From the NCBI RefSeq assembly GCF_014652235.1, contig NZ_BMYK01000021.1:54122-118121 (forward strand): a stretch of DNA of 64,000 nucleotides. Direction: 5' to 3'. Position numbers and translations under genes: made by a program. Shown piece after piece: positions 27,234-36,081 of this stretch. The notes under the pieces are model-generated. The model did no database searches. It saw nothing but the letters and a program-made list of their open reading frames with translations, and was not told where the DNA came from. Source of the DNA: Pseudorhodoferax aquiterrae. Lineage in GTDB: Bacteria > Pseudomonadota > Gammaproteobacteria > Burkholderiales > Burkholderiaceae_C. Every line of letters begins with the position of its first letter. Positions within the stretch are counted from its first letter, which is position 1.

Positions 27234-28026
27234 TGCAGCGCTGTGGCAGGCCGCGCTCGCAGGCCTGGTGTTCACGCTGGGCCTGGCGGGCCTGACCTGG
27301 ATCGCCAGCCTGGTGCGGCGCGACGTGAGTCTGGTCGACCGCGTCTGGGCCGTGCTCATCGTGGGGGCTGGCTGGGTTTACCTCGTGCGCCTGCCCGATG
27401 CGGGCCTGCGCGGCCTGGCCATGCTGTTGCTGGCCAGTCTCTGGGCGCTGCGCCTGAGCCTGTTCATCACCTGGCGCAACTGGGGCCATGGCGAAGAGCG
27501 GCGTTACCAGGAGATCCGCGCGCGCAACGAACCCGGCTTCGCCTTCAAGAGCCTGTACCTGGTGTTCGCGCTGCAGGCCGTGCTGGCCTGGGTGGTGTCC
27601 GCTCCCTTCCTGGCCGCTGCCAAGGCCAGCCGGCCGCTCGGCCTGCTCGATGCGCTGGGCCTGGCACTGGCCGCCTTCGGTCTGGTGTTCGAAGCCGTCG
27701 GCGACTGGCAGCTCGCGCGTTTCAAGGCCGACCCGGCCCACCGCGGCCAGGTGATGGACCGCGGCCTGTGGCGCTATAGCCGGCATCCCAACTACTTCGG
27801 CGAGGCCTGCGTGTGGTGGGGCTTGTGGCTGGTCGCGCTGTCCGGCGCAGGCCGGTCCGGCGCCTGGAGCATCGCCTCGCCGCTGCTGATGACGGTGCTG
27901 CTGCTCAAAGTTTCCGGCGTGCGCCTGCTCGAGAAGGACATCGGCGAGCGGCGCCCGGCCTACCGTGCCTACATCGCGCGCACCAACGCTTTTTTCCCCG
28001 GCCCGGTGCGCCACCATGCCGACTGA
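27223..28026 (+). CDS. DUF1295 membrane protein, steroid 5-alpha-reductase-like fold
   Basis: A 267-residue inner-membrane protein with about six hydrophobic segments and the DUF1295 signature (SLVDRVWAVLIVGAGW, RWRNWGHGEE-like RNWGHGEERRYQ, RGLWRYSRHPNYFGEACVWWG). The family resembles NADPH-dependent steroid 5-alpha and isoprenylcysteine methyltransferase membrane proteins, so a lipid oxidoreductase or methyl-handling role is likely. GTG start, overlapping DUF2878 by 11 bp. A role in processing the methylated acyl chain is inferred from the operon. Confidence 0.88.
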   Translation: MAADAALWQAALAGLVFTLGLAGLTWIASLVRRDVSLVDRVWAVLIVGAGWVYLVRLPDAGLRGLAMLLLASLWALRLSLFITWRNWGHGEERRYQEIRARNEPGFAFKSLYLVFALQAVLAWVVSAPFLAAAKASRPLGLLDALGLALAAFGLVFEAVGDWQLARFKADPAHRGQVMDRGLWRYSRHPNYFGEACVWWGLWLVALSGAGRSGAWSIASPLLMTVLLLKVSGVRLLEKDIGERRPAYRAYIARTNAFFPGPVRHHAD

Positions 28027-28654
28027 ACGCATTCGCACTGCGCGGCACGCATTCCTGTGCCTGGGACTGGCGGCACTGGGCGCCGGGGCGCGCGCGCAGG
28101 AGTTCGAGGTGGCACTGGACGGCAAGCCCATCGGCACCCACCGCTTCGTGCTCGGCGGAACGGCGCAGACGCGCACCGTGCGCAGCGAGGCATCGTTCAC
28201 CGTCAAGCTGCTCGGCCTGACGGTCTACCGCTACCGCCACGAGGCCAGCGAGCGCTGGCAGGGCGGCTGCCTCACGGCCGTGGAAGCCGACACCGACGAC
28301 AACGGCAAGCCCAGCCGCGTGCAGGCCCGCACCGAGGGCGGTGCGCTGCAGGTGGCGGGCCCGGAGGGGCCCCTGCCGCTGCCTGGCTGCGTGTTCAGCT
28401 ATGCCTACTGGAACCCGGCCATGCGCCAGCAGACGCAGCTGCTCAACGTGCAGACCGGCCGCCACGACGCCGTGCGCATCCGCCGCATGGACAGCGGCAC
28501 CGTCGAGGTGCGCGGCAGGCCTCAGGAAGCCGAGCGCTGGCGCATCGAAGGGCCGGAGCAGCCCGTGGACGTCTGGTACACGACGGACGGGCAATGGGTG
28601 GGCCTGGACTCCACCGTGGCCGGCGGACGGCAGCTGCGCTACCGGCTGCGCTGA
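28016..28654 (+). CDS. DUF6134-like exported protein
   Basis: A 212-residue protein with a signal peptide (HAFLCLGLAALGAGARAQ, cleavage after ARA) and a beta-rich mature part beginning EFEVALDGKPIGTHRF. It resembles DUF6134 proteins, which are periplasmic and of unknown function and often follow CFA/DUF1295 genes. The start overlaps DUF1295 by 11 bp. As the last gene of the ECF11-controlled operon, it may bind or move the modified lipid; that is speculation. Confidence 0.75.
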   Translation: MPTERIRTARHAFLCLGLAALGAGARAQEFEVALDGKPIGTHRFVLGGTAQTRTVRSEASFTVKLLGLTVYRYRHEASERWQGGCLTAVEADTDDNGKPSRVQARTEGGALQVAGPEGPLPLPGCVFSYAYWNPAMRQQTQLLNVQTGRHDAVRIRRMDSGTVEVRGRPQEAERWRIEGPEQPVDVWYTTDGQWVGLDSTVAGGRQLRYRLR

Positions 28655-28655
28655 A

Positions 28656-29579
28656 TCAGATGGCCTCGACCAGCCGCTCGAAGCCGCGCGCGCGGAACTG
28701 CTCCAGCACGAAGTCCACGAACACGCGTGTGCGCGCCGGCAGCAGCTTCTTGGCCGGGTAGTACAGCGACACCGGCCCGGCCTCAGCCGACCAGCCCGGC
28801 AGCACGCGCACCAGCGCGCCGCTTTGCAGCCAGGGCACGGCGAACGGCATGGGCAGCAGCGCCACGCCCAGGCCCAGCAAGGCGGCCTGGCACATGGCCT
28901 CGGGATCGTCGAACACCACGCGCGTGCGCAGCGCGGCGGCCGCCACCTCGCCATCGGCCCGGCGCAAGGTGTACTGGTAGATGCGGCCGTTCTGGCTGGA
29001 GCGGCGCACGATGCCGTCCAGCGCTGCGAGTTCGGACGGATGGTGCGGCGCGGGCCGGCCCGCCAGGTAGCCCGGCGCCGCCACCGCCACGATGTGGATT
29101 CGGCCCAGCGTGCGCGCCACCATGCCGGGCTTGAGCTCCAGCCCGCTGCCGATGCCGGCGTCGAAGCCCTCGCCGATCAGGTCGACCTGGCGGTTCTCGA
29201 AGCGCCAGTCGGGCACCACGGCCGGGTAGCGCCGCAGGAATTCATCCAGCAGCGGCACGAGGTAGGCGCGGCCGAAGGCCTGGCCCATGCTCACGCGCAG
29301 CGTGCCGGCCGGCTGGCGGTCCTGCTCGGCGGCGTGGCCCACCGCATCGGCCAGCGCCGCCAGCGGCCCGCCGACCTGGGCCAGCAGGCGCTCGCCGCCC
29401 TCGGTCAGGCTCAGCTGGCGCGTGCTGCGCTGGAACAGGCGCACGCCGAGCTCGGCCTCCAGCCGCGCGATGTTCTTGCTGACCGCCGCCGGCGTGAGTT
29501 CCAGCAGCCGGGCCGCCGCCGAGAAGCTGCCGCGCTCGGCGGATTTGACGAAGCAGTCCAGGTGGCTCAGGGAAGGCAT
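28656..29579 (-). CDS. LysR-family transcriptional regulator
   Basis: A 307-residue LysR protein: N-terminal helix-turn-helix (CFVKSAERGSFSAAARLL, TPAAVSKNIARLEAELGV) and a C-terminal substrate-binding domain. Ligand unknown. It diverges from the SDR gene across a 107-bp gap, the classic arrangement for a LysR regulator and its target. Its stop lies one base from that of DUF6134, so it is convergent with the lipid operon. Confidence 0.95.
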   Translation of the reverse strand: MPSLSHLDCFVKSAERGSFSAAARLLELTPAAVSKNIARLEAELGVRLFQRSTRQLSLTEGGERLLAQVGGPLAALADAVGHAAEQDRQPAGTLRVSMGQAFGRAYLVPLLDEFLRRYPAVVPDWRFENRQVDLIGEGFDAGIGSGLELKPGMVARTLGRIHIVAVAAPGYLAGRPAPHHPSELAALDGIVRRSSQNGRIYQYTLRRADGEVAAAALRTRVVFDDPEAMCQAALLGLGVALLPMPFAVPWLQSGALVRVLPGWSAEAGPVSLYYPAKKLLPARTRVFVDFVLEQFRARGFERLVEAI

Positions 29580-29686
29580 GCCTCATTCTCAACCCACGGT
29601 TGAAATTGTTCTATCCCATTCGTGGCTACCGCGATCAGCGCATCGTCCCGACACTCCATGCACCAACCACCCCAAGGAGTTCCGAC

Positions 29687-30466
29687 ATGACTGCATCCAC
29701 CCCCTCCACCCCCTCCACCCCCTCCACCCCCATGCTCGCCGGCAAGGCCGCCTTCGTCACCGGCGGCAGCCGCGGCATCGGCGCGGCCATCGTGCGCCGC
29801 CTGGCGCGCGACGGCGCGGCCGTGGCCTTCAGCTACGCGGGCTCCGAAGCCGCGGCGCGCGCCCTGGCCGCCGAGATCGAGACCGCGGGCGGCCGCGCGC
29901 TGGCCGTCCAGGCCGACAGCGCCGATGCCGAGGCGCTGCGCGCCGCCATCGACCGGACCGCCGCGCACTTCGGCCGGCTGGACATCCTCGTCAACAACGC
30001 CGGCGTGGCCGTGCTGGGCGAGCTGGACAGCTTCCGCCTGGAAGACCTGGACCGCACCCTGGACGTCAACGTGCGCGCCGTCTTCGTCGCCGTCCAGGCG
30101 GCCGCGCGCCACATGGGCCAAGGCGGGCGCATCGTCAACATCGGCAGCACCAACGCCGAGCGCATGCCCTGGGCCGGCGGCGCCGTCTACGCCATGAGCA
30201 AGGCCGCCATCGTCGGGCTCACGCGCGGCCTGGCGCGCGACCTGGGCCCGCGCGGCATCACCATCAACAACGTGCAGCCCGGCCCCGTCAACACCGACAT
30301 GAACCCGGCCGACGGCCCCATGGCGGCCGGCATGCACGGTCTGATGGCGGTGGACCGCCATGCCCACCCCGACGAGATCGCCGGCATGGTCGCCTACCTC
30401 GTGGGCCCGGAGGCCGGCATGGTCACGGGCGGCAGCCTGCTCATCGACGGCGGGTTCGCCGCGTGA
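29687..30466 (+). CDS. Short-chain dehydrogenase/reductase (SDR)
   Basis: A 259-residue classical SDR: cofactor loop TGGSRGIGAAI, NNAG motif (LVNNAGVAV), catalytic Ser region (NIGSTNAERMP) and YAMSK (Tyr/Lys pair), with GPVNTDMNP and a C-terminal GGSLLIDGGFAA. It uses NAD(P)H to reduce or oxidise an unidentified carbonyl. The ATG has AAGGAG (29674-29679) upstream. Residues 4-15 are a Ser-Thr-Pro repeat encoded by a 9-bp tandem repeat. Probably controlled by the divergent LysR. Confidence 0.95.
   Translation: MTASTPSTPSTPSTPMLAGKAAFVTGGSRGIGAAIVRRLARDGAAVAFSYAGSEAAARALAAEIETAGGRALAVQADSADAEALRAAIDRTAAHFGRLDILVNNAGVAVLGELDSFRLEDLDRTLDVNVRAVFVAVQAAARHMGQGGRIVNIGSTNAERMPWAGGAVYAMSKAAIVGLTRGLARDLGPRGITINNVQPGPVNTDMNPADGPMAAGMHGLMAVDRHAHPDEIAGMVAYLVGPEAGMVTGGSLLIDGGFAA
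29696..29732 (+). repeat. 9-bp tandem repeat (CCCTCCACC) in the SDR 5' coding region
   Basis: Nearly four uninterrupted copies of CCCTCCACC encode STP repeats just after the start codon. Because the unit is a multiple of three, copy-number slippage would change length but not frame. Confidence 0.8.
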
Positions 30467-30597
30467 TGGCCGCCTGATTGCGGATTGAAACAATTGGGCA
30501 GGCCAGGGGCCCTGCGTCCGGGGGTTTACCCGTTCATCGGTTGAAGTCAAAGATCGAAAGAATCTGCGCGCTACAACAACGAATCGGGAGACATTGC

Positions 30598-31839
30598 ATG
30601 AGCATCACGCGACGCCAGCTCGCCTTTTCCGCCCTGGGCAGCACGTTCCTGGCCGGCTGTGCCAGCACCCCTGCCGTGCTACGCACCGAGATGTCGGTCG
30701 ACCGGCTGGGCCGCATCGCGCCGGCGCTGAACGCGCAGGTCGGCATCGGCACTTTCGCCGGCGCGGTCTCGCTGGTTGCGCAGGACGGCAAGATCGTGCA
30801 CCACGAGGCCGTGGGTTTCCTGGACGCCGCCAAGACCCGGCCGATGCCGCGCGACGCCATCTTCCGCCTAGCCTCGATGACCAAGCCCATCACCTCGGTC
30901 GCGACCATGATGCTGGCCGAGCAGGGCCAGCTCAAGATCAACGACCCGGTGACCAACTGGCTGCCCGAACTCAGGAACCTCAAGGTCGAGACGCCGCAGG
31001 GCGACGTGGCGCTGGCCCGGCCCATCACCGTGCAGGACCTGCTCATGCACACGGCCGGCTTCGTCTACGGCCCGGCCAGCCCGTCGGCGCGCATCGGCAA
31101 GATGTACGCGGAGCTCAACATCGAATCGCTGGAGACCGACATCTCGGGCGACGAGATGCTCAAGCGCCTGGGCACCATCCCGCTGCTCTACCAGCCCGGC
31201 ACCACTTGGTTCTATTCCATCGCCACCGACGTGCTGGGCCTCCTGCTCGAAAGGGTGTCGGGCAAGCGCCTCGACGCGCTGACGCAGGAGCTGCTGCTGG
31301 GCCCGCTGGGCATGAGCGACACGGCCTGGTGGGTGCCGCCCGCCAAGCGCGGCCGCCTGGCCGAAACGCTGGACAGCGACCCGCTCAAGGCCGCCATGAC
31401 GCGTGCCTACCGCCAGGACAGCGACCCGGCGCCGCGCCAGTACCTCAAGGGCGGCGCCGGCCTGGTCGGCACTGGTGCGGACTACCTCAAGTTCGCGCAG
31501 ATGGTGCTCAATGGCGGCACCGACGGGCGCACGCGCTACCTCTCGCGCAAGACCACCGAGTTCATGCTCTCGGACCACCTGGTCGGCAAGGCCGGCGTGC
31601 CCAACGCCACCACCGGCCCGGGCTACGGCTTCGGCCTGGGCTGGGGCGTCCGGCTCTACGACGGCGTGGGCTGGACGCCCGGCAGCGTGGGCGACGCGAT
31701 GTGGGCAGGCGCCTGGGGCACGAGCTTCTGGATCGATCCGCGCGAACGGCTGGCCGGCGTGCTGATGGCGCAGTGCCCTTCCAACCGCATCCACACGCGG
31801 ATGCTCTACAAGAACCTGGTGTACGGCGCGGTGTCGTGA
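30598..31839 (+). CDS. Class C beta-lactamase-like serine hydrolase, predicted lipoprotein
   Basis: A 413-residue member of the PBP/esterase EstB group. The nucleophile motif is SMTK (Ser93-Lys96), the general-base Tyr206 lies in FYSIA, and a Gly-rich end segment (GAWGTSFWIDP) replaces KTG. The N terminus has a twin arginine (SITRRQLAFSAL) followed by the lipobox LAGC (Cys21), suggesting an exported lipoprotein. These enzymes are usually esterases or D-amino peptidases rather than resistance beta-lactamases. The ATG at 30598 follows GGGAG; upstream frame extension is spurious. Confidence 0.92.
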   Translation: MSITRRQLAFSALGSTFLAGCASTPAVLRTEMSVDRLGRIAPALNAQVGIGTFAGAVSLVAQDGKIVHHEAVGFLDAAKTRPMPRDAIFRLASMTKPITSVATMMLAEQGQLKINDPVTNWLPELRNLKVETPQGDVALARPITVQDLLMHTAGFVYGPASPSARIGKMYAELNIESLETDISGDEMLKRLGTIPLLYQPGTTWFYSIATDVLGLLLERVSGKRLDALTQELLLGPLGMSDTAWWVPPAKRGRLAETLDSDPLKAAMTRAYRQDSDPAPRQYLKGGAGLVGTGADYLKFAQMVLNGGTDGRTRYLSRKTTEFMLSDHLVGKAGVPNATTGPGYGFGLGWGVRLYDGVGWTPGSVGDAMWAGAWGTSFWIDPRERLAGVLMAQCPSNRIHTRMLYKNLVYGAVS

Positions 31840-31851
31840 GCCCCGTGGCGC

Positions 31852-32643
31852 CTACAGCGCCGTGTCCTGGAACGCGCCCGAGCCCTGGCCCATGCGCGCC
31901 AGGACCTTCTGCACGGTCTGCTGGCTGGCCTCGTCCAGGTCGACGAACTCGCAGCCGAAGTGCAGTTGCTCGCCGGCGAGGAAGGATTTGTAGGCGCGGC
32001 GCGAGCAGACGTCCAACCGCAGGTCCATCAGCACGACCGAGCCCAGTTCCAGCCGCACCCGCTCCAGCCGCAGGCCGGCCGCCAGGTCGCGGTGCTCGGC
32101 CAGCGGGCCGCGCAGGCCCACGCCGCCCATGGACAGGTCGTCCACGGTCAGCACGCGGCGCTTGCCCTTGGCCTGGAACACCGCGCGCAGCGCGGGCCCG
32201 AGCGGGGTTTCCTGCCGCGTGAAGCGGCGCCGCTGCAACTGCAGCAGCCCGGCCGGCAGCGGCGCGCGGCCGGCCAGCAGATCGCCCGCCTGTTGCTGCC
32301 AGGCCAGATCGGCATGGAACTGCAGCCGCAGGCCCTCGGGCGCGGCCACCACCAGCGCGCGGCCGGCCGCAGGCGGCTGGGGCGCGCGCAGATGGACCAC
32401 GATGCGCCCGTCCGGCTCGACCACCTGCACCAGCCGGCCGCACAGCGGCGCGCCGCCGTCGTCGGGGTACAGCGTGACCGGCTCGGCCCGCATGGCCAGG
32501 TCCCGCAACACGGCCAGCACGCGGCGCGCGTCGTCCACCTGCAGCGCGGTCTGCGCCATCGCCTCGCCGATCGGCGCGATCAGGGGCAAGGCGGGATTGG
32601 CCTCCGGGGCGGGGTTGCGGGAGAAGAACGAGGGCCAGATCAT
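31852..32643 (-). CDS. YcgR-like PilZ domain protein (flagellar brake type)
   Basis: A 263-residue protein with an N-terminal YcgR-N-like beta domain (residues 20-120) and a C-terminal PilZ domain bearing the c-di-GMP motifs RRRFTRQ (RxxxR) and DDLSMGGVGL ([D/N]xSxxG). It probably slows motility when c-di-GMP is high. It ends 12 bp from the convergent serine hydrolase gene. The ATG at 32643 is chosen because the domain starts directly after it; the frame upstream is the antisense of DUF2760. Confidence 0.88.
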   Translation of the reverse strand: MIWPSFFSRNPAPEANPALPLIAPIGEAMAQTALQVDDARRVLAVLRDLAMRAEPVTLYPDDGGAPLCGRLVQVVEPDGRIVVHLRAPQPPAAGRALVVAAPEGLRLQFHADLAWQQQAGDLLAGRAPLPAGLLQLQRRRFTRQETPLGPALRAVFQAKGKRRVLTVDDLSMGGVGLRGPLAEHRDLAAGLRLERVRLELGSVVLMDLRLDVCSRRAYKSFLAGEQLHFGCEFVDLDEASQQTVQKVLARMGQGSGAFQDTAL

Positions 32644-32886
32644 GCGGGGACGGCGGCGGCGGCAGGCGCCGGCAATGCAAAAGTGACCGGTTGTATCACC
32701 TCCGGGCCGACGCGGCCGGCCATGCGCCGCCGCCCGTCGGCTGCAGCACGCATTGCGCCAGAACACCCGCGGGGGGCGGGCCGACTGCCCCGCTGCGCCG
32801 GCGCCCATCGCCGCATCCAAGACAATAGGGCCTGCACGGCCTGGCGCCCGAACCGGGCCGCCCGCCCGTTGCGCCCCCATTTGTCC
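32644..32886. other. Intergenic region between PilZ and DUF2760 genes
   Basis: A 243-bp divergent gap. Apart from a weak -10-like CAATAG (32822-32827 on the plus strand) and GC-rich inverted segments, I see no gene, repeat or clear operator in it. Confidence 0.5.
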
Positions 32887-33474
32887 ATGACCGAACCACA
32901 AGCCCTTCCCTTCTTCTCCCGCCTGTCCCTGGCCATCGGCAGCTTCTTCGCGCTGCTGGGCGACGGCCAGCTGGCAGCCCGCGTGCAGGCCCTGCGCGCC
33001 GGCGCACCGCTGGCCAGCGAGGTACCGCCCCCCGCACCCGTGCAGGCCCCGCCGCCGCCTCCTCCGCCCGCGCCGGCCCCGGTGCGTGCCACGGCCAACG
33101 TCGACGCGGCCCTGCAGCTGCTGGCCCTGCTGCAGCGCGAAGCGCGCTTCGTCGACTTCCTGCAGGAAGACATCGCCGCCTATTCCGACGCCGACGTGGG
33201 CGGCGCCGCCCGGCTGCTGCACGGTGGCGCGCGCAAGGTGCTGCAGGACAGCTTCGACCTGCAACCCGTGCGCACCGAGGCCGAAGGCAGCCGCCTGACG
33301 CTGGCGGCCGGCTTCGATGCCGCGGCCGTGCGCGTGACCGGCAACGTGGTCGGCCAGCCGCCGTTCACCGGCACGCTGCAGCACAAGGGCTGGCGCGCCA
33401 CGGCCGTGCGCTTGCCGGCGCTGACCGAAGGCCACGACACGCGCGTGATCGCGCCGGCGGAGGTGGAGCTGTGA
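32887..33474 (+). CDS. DUF2760 protein linked to Hsp70-like genes
   Basis: A 195-residue protein with a short hydrophobic N-terminal segment (RLSLAIGSFFALLG), a Pro/Ala linker (residues 46-66, PPPPPPPAPAPV) and a C-terminal DUF2760 domain (ALQLLALLQREARFVDFLQED). DUF2760 proteins are typically encoded just upstream of a pair of divergent Hsp70 homologues, as here. The function is not known; a client-recruiting partner for the Hsp70s is inference. Confidence 0.82.
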   Translation: MTEPQALPFFSRLSLAIGSFFALLGDGQLAARVQALRAGAPLASEVPPPAPVQAPPPPPPPAPAPVRATANVDAALQLLALLQREARFVDFLQEDIAAYSDADVGGAARLLHGGARKVLQDSFDLQPVRTEAEGSRLTLAAGFDAAAVRVTGNVVGQPPFTGTLQHKGWRATAVRLPALTEGHDTRVIAPAEVEL

Positions 33475-33517
33475 GCGCGGGCGCTCGCAACGCAGCGCGC
33501 AGCGCGGAGGTTTCGAA

Positions 33518-35341
33518 ATGAGCCGTTACGCCATCGGCATCGACCTGGGCACCACGCACAGCGCCCTGTCCTGGGTCGACCTGCAGGCCGAGGCCGCAGC
33601 GCCCGAGATCCTGCCCATCGCGCAGCAGAGCGGCCCCGGCGCCGTACAGGACTACGCGCTGCTGCCGTCCTTCCTGTACATGCCGAACGCGAGCGAGTTC
33701 GCCGCGGGCGACCTGGCCCTGCCCTGGAACGCCGCGCCCGCCCACATCACGGGCGAATGGGCGCGCAGCCACGGCGCGCTGACGCCGATCCGCCTGGTCT
33801 CCAGCGCCAAGAGCTGGCTGGGCCATGGCGGCGTGGACCGGCGCGCCGGCATCCTGCCGGCCGACGCGCCGCCCGAGGTCGAGCGCATTTCGCCGCTGGC
33901 CGCCAGCACGCACTACCTGCGCCACCTGCGCGAGGCCTGGAACCACCGCCATCCCGAGGCGCCGTTCGACCAGCAGGCCGTCACGGTGACCATTCCGGCC
34001 TCGTTCGACCCGGCCGCGCGCGAACTGACGGCCGAGGCCGCCCAGGCCGCCGGCATGCATGCCATCACGCTGCTGGAGGAACCCCAGGCCGCGCTGTACA
34101 GCTGGATCGCCGGCAGCGCGGGCGACTGGCGCAAGCAGGTGCAAGTCGGCGACATCATCCTCGTCGTCGACGTGGGCGGCGGCACCAGCGACTTCTCGCT
34201 GATCGCCGTGACCGAAGAGGCCGGCAACCTGCAGCTCAACCGCGTGGCCGTGGGCGAGCACATCCTGCTGGGCGGCGACAACATGGACCTCGCGCTGGCC
34301 CATGGCGTGGCGCGCGGCCTGGCGGCCGAGGGCAAGACGCTGGACCCCTGGCAGATGCGCGCGCTGACCTACGCCTGCCGCCTGGCCAAGGAGCAGCTGC
34401 TCAGCGACGACAGCCTGCAGAGCGTGCCGCTGGTCGTGCCCAGCCGCGGCTCCAGGCTCATCGGCGGCTCGATCAGGACCGAACTGCAGCGCGAACTGCT
34501 CACCACCATCCTGCTCGAAGGCTTCTTCCCGGCCGTGGCCAGCGATGCACGCCCCGTGAGCCGCCCGCGCGCCGGCCTCACGCAGATCGGCCTGCCCTAT
34601 GCCCAGGACGCGGCCGTCACGCGCCACCTGGCCGCGCTGCTGGGCCGCCAGCTCGGCGCGACGGCGCAGCTGCCCGGCTTCGCGCAGCCCGAGGGCGCGC
34701 GCTTCCTGCATCCCACGGCCGTGCTGTTCAACGGCGGCGTGTTCAAGTCCGGGCTGCTCGTGGCGCGCGTGCTGGACACCCTGAACGCCTGGCTGGCGGC
34801 CGACGGCGCGCCCGCCGCGCGGCTGCTGCAGGGTGCCGACATGGACCATGCGGTGGCGCGTGGCGCGGCCTACTACGGGCAGGTGCGGCGCGGCCAGGGC
34901 ATCCGCATCCGCGGCGGCACGGCCCAGTCCTACTACGTGGGCATCGAATCGAGCATGCCGGCCGTGCCGGGGCTGGAGCCGCCCGTGCAGGCGCTGTGCG
35001 TGGCGCCCTTCGGCATGGAGGAAGGCACGGAAGCCCCGCTGCCGCCGCAGCAGCTGGGTCTGGTGGTCGGCGAATCGGTGCGCTTCCGATTCTTCGGCTC
35101 CTCGGTGCGGCGCGAGGACCAGCCCGGCACGCTGCTGGACTTCTGGTCGCCCGAGGAGCTGCAGGAGTTGGCGGGCATCGAGGCCACGCTGCCCGCCGAA
35201 GGCCGCGCCGTGGGCGAGGTCGTGCCCGTGCAGCTGCGCGCGCGCGTGACCGAGATCGGCACGCTGGAACTGCTGGCCGAGGCGGCCGGCGGGGCGCACT
35301 GGAAGGTGGAGTTCGACGTCCGCGCGGACGGCACGGCTTGA
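33518..35341 (+). CDS. Non-canonical Hsp70-family protein
   Basis: A 607-residue actin-fold ATPase with the Hsp70 phosphate loops GIDLGTTHSALSWV and DVGGGTSDFSLI, the segment LLGGDNMDLALA, and adenosine-site LFNGGVFKSG. The C-terminal part (after about residue 450) differs from the DnaK substrate-binding domain, and no EEVD-like tail or GrpE/DnaJ gene is nearby. It likely acts on specific cytosolic clients. It starts 44 bp after DUF2760. Confidence 0.92.
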   Translation: MSRYAIGIDLGTTHSALSWVDLQAEAAAPEILPIAQQSGPGAVQDYALLPSFLYMPNASEFAAGDLALPWNAAPAHITGEWARSHGALTPIRLVSSAKSWLGHGGVDRRAGILPADAPPEVERISPLAASTHYLRHLREAWNHRHPEAPFDQQAVTVTIPASFDPAARELTAEAAQAAGMHAITLLEEPQAALYSWIAGSAGDWRKQVQVGDIILVVDVGGGTSDFSLIAVTEEAGNLQLNRVAVGEHILLGGDNMDLALAHGVARGLAAEGKTLDPWQMRALTYACRLAKEQLLSDDSLQSVPLVVPSRGSRLIGGSIRTELQRELLTTILLEGFFPAVASDARPVSRPRAGLTQIGLPYAQDAAVTRHLAALLGRQLGATAQLPGFAQPEGARFLHPTAVLFNGGVFKSGLLVARVLDTLNAWLAADGAPAARLLQGADMDHAVARGAAYYGQVRRGQGIRIRGGTAQSYYVGIESSMPAVPGLEPPVQALCVAPFGMEEGTEAPLPPQQLGLVVGESVRFRFFGSSVRREDQPGTLLDFWSPEELQELAGIEATLPAEGRAVGEVVPVQLRARVTEIGTLELLAEAAGGAHWKVEFDVRADGTA

Positions 35342-35402
35342 CCTCGTGCCCGCACATGGCGATGGGCATTGGCATGGCGCGGACCTGCGCTGTTCACAAA
35401 CT

Positions 35403-35411
35403 TGCTAACAT
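35403..35411 (+). promoter_or_regulatory. Extended -10 promoter of the higBA pair
   Basis: TGCTAACAT (extended -10, TGN plus TAACAT at 35406-35411) lies six bases before the toxin ATG at 35417, so transcription would start at or very near the start codon. No clear -35. TTCACAAA just upstream is AT-richer than the surroundings and may be the operator. Confidence 0.4.
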
Positions 35412-35416
35412 CGCGC

Positions 35417-35743
35417 ATGCCGTTCGAGATCAGCTACTTCCACGGGCGCGTCTTGGCGGAGATCACGGCCTGGCCTGCCGATGTGCTGGCCGACTACGCC
35501 CGGCTCGTTGAGCTGCTGGCCGCGCACGGGCCGAGTCTGCGCCTGCCGCACTCGCGCGCGTTCGGCGATGGCCTGTTCGAACTGCGGCCGCGTGGACGCT
35601 CGGGCATCGGCCGGGCGTTCTACTGCTTTCTCGTGGGCCGGCGCGTCGTGGTCCTGCATGCGTTCATCAAGAAGTCGCAACAGACATCGGACGCTGAACT
35701 GAAGATCGCGCGCAAGCGCCTCAAGGAGTTGCAACATGGCTGA
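35417..35743 (+). CDS. higB: HigB/RelE-superfamily toxin (phage Gp49-like)
   Basis: A 108-residue protein matching the Gp49-like HigB family: LPHSRAFGDGLFELRPRGRSG, a central IGRAFYCFLVGRRVVVLHAFIKKSQQ and a C-terminal basic helix (KIARKRLKEL). Relatives cleave mRNA at the ribosome. It precedes and overlaps its antitoxin gene by eight bases, the toxin-first order of higBA. The pair sits between two Hsp70-like genes that are normally adjacent, which suggests insertion. Confidence 0.9.
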   Translation: MPFEISYFHGRVLAEITAWPADVLADYARLVELLAAHGPSLRLPHSRAFGDGLFELRPRGRSGIGRAFYCFLVGRRVVVLHAFIKKSQQTSDAELKIARKRLKELQHG

Positions 35744-36053
35744 GCTGAAGTACAAGCCCGTTCGCCACGACCACGCCGCGTTCCTGGCCGAGGCCCGGCA
35801 GCGCCCCGGCTTCACCGAAGCCTACGACGCGCTCGCGCTGGAATATGCGCTGGCCGACCAGATGCTCAAGGCGCGCGCCAAAGCCGGGTTGACGCAGGAT
35901 GCGGTCGCCGAACGCATGGGCACGACCAAGAGCGCCGTCTCCCGGCTCGAGGCGGCTGGACGGCACACGCCCTCGCTGGCCACGCTGAAGAAGTACGCCG
36001 CGGCCGTCGGCTGCGACCTGCAGGTGAAGCTCGTTCCCCACAAGCTGGCATGA
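35736..36053 (+). CDS. higA: HigA-type XRE antitoxin
   Basis: A 105-residue protein with a helix-turn-helix of the XRE type (KAGLTQDAVAERMGTTKSAVSRLEAAGRH, core TQDAVAERMGTTKSAVSRLE) and an N-terminal arm that would bind the toxin. It should neutralise HigB and repress their shared promoter. The start overlaps the toxin gene by eight bases. Confidence 0.9.
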   Translation: MAELKYKPVRHDHAAFLAEARQRPGFTEAYDALALEYALADQMLKARAKAGLTQDAVAERMGTTKSAVSRLEAAGRHTPSLATLKKYAAAVGCDLQVKLVPHKLA

Positions 36054-36081
36054 CAGGGTTCACCTGCGCGCACGGCCCCCA

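Noticed and set aside
31030..31840. Serine hydrolase as an antibiotic-resistance beta-lactamase
   Set aside because: It has SxxK and Tyr but no clear KTG motif and resembles esterase/peptidase members; resistance cannot be claimed.
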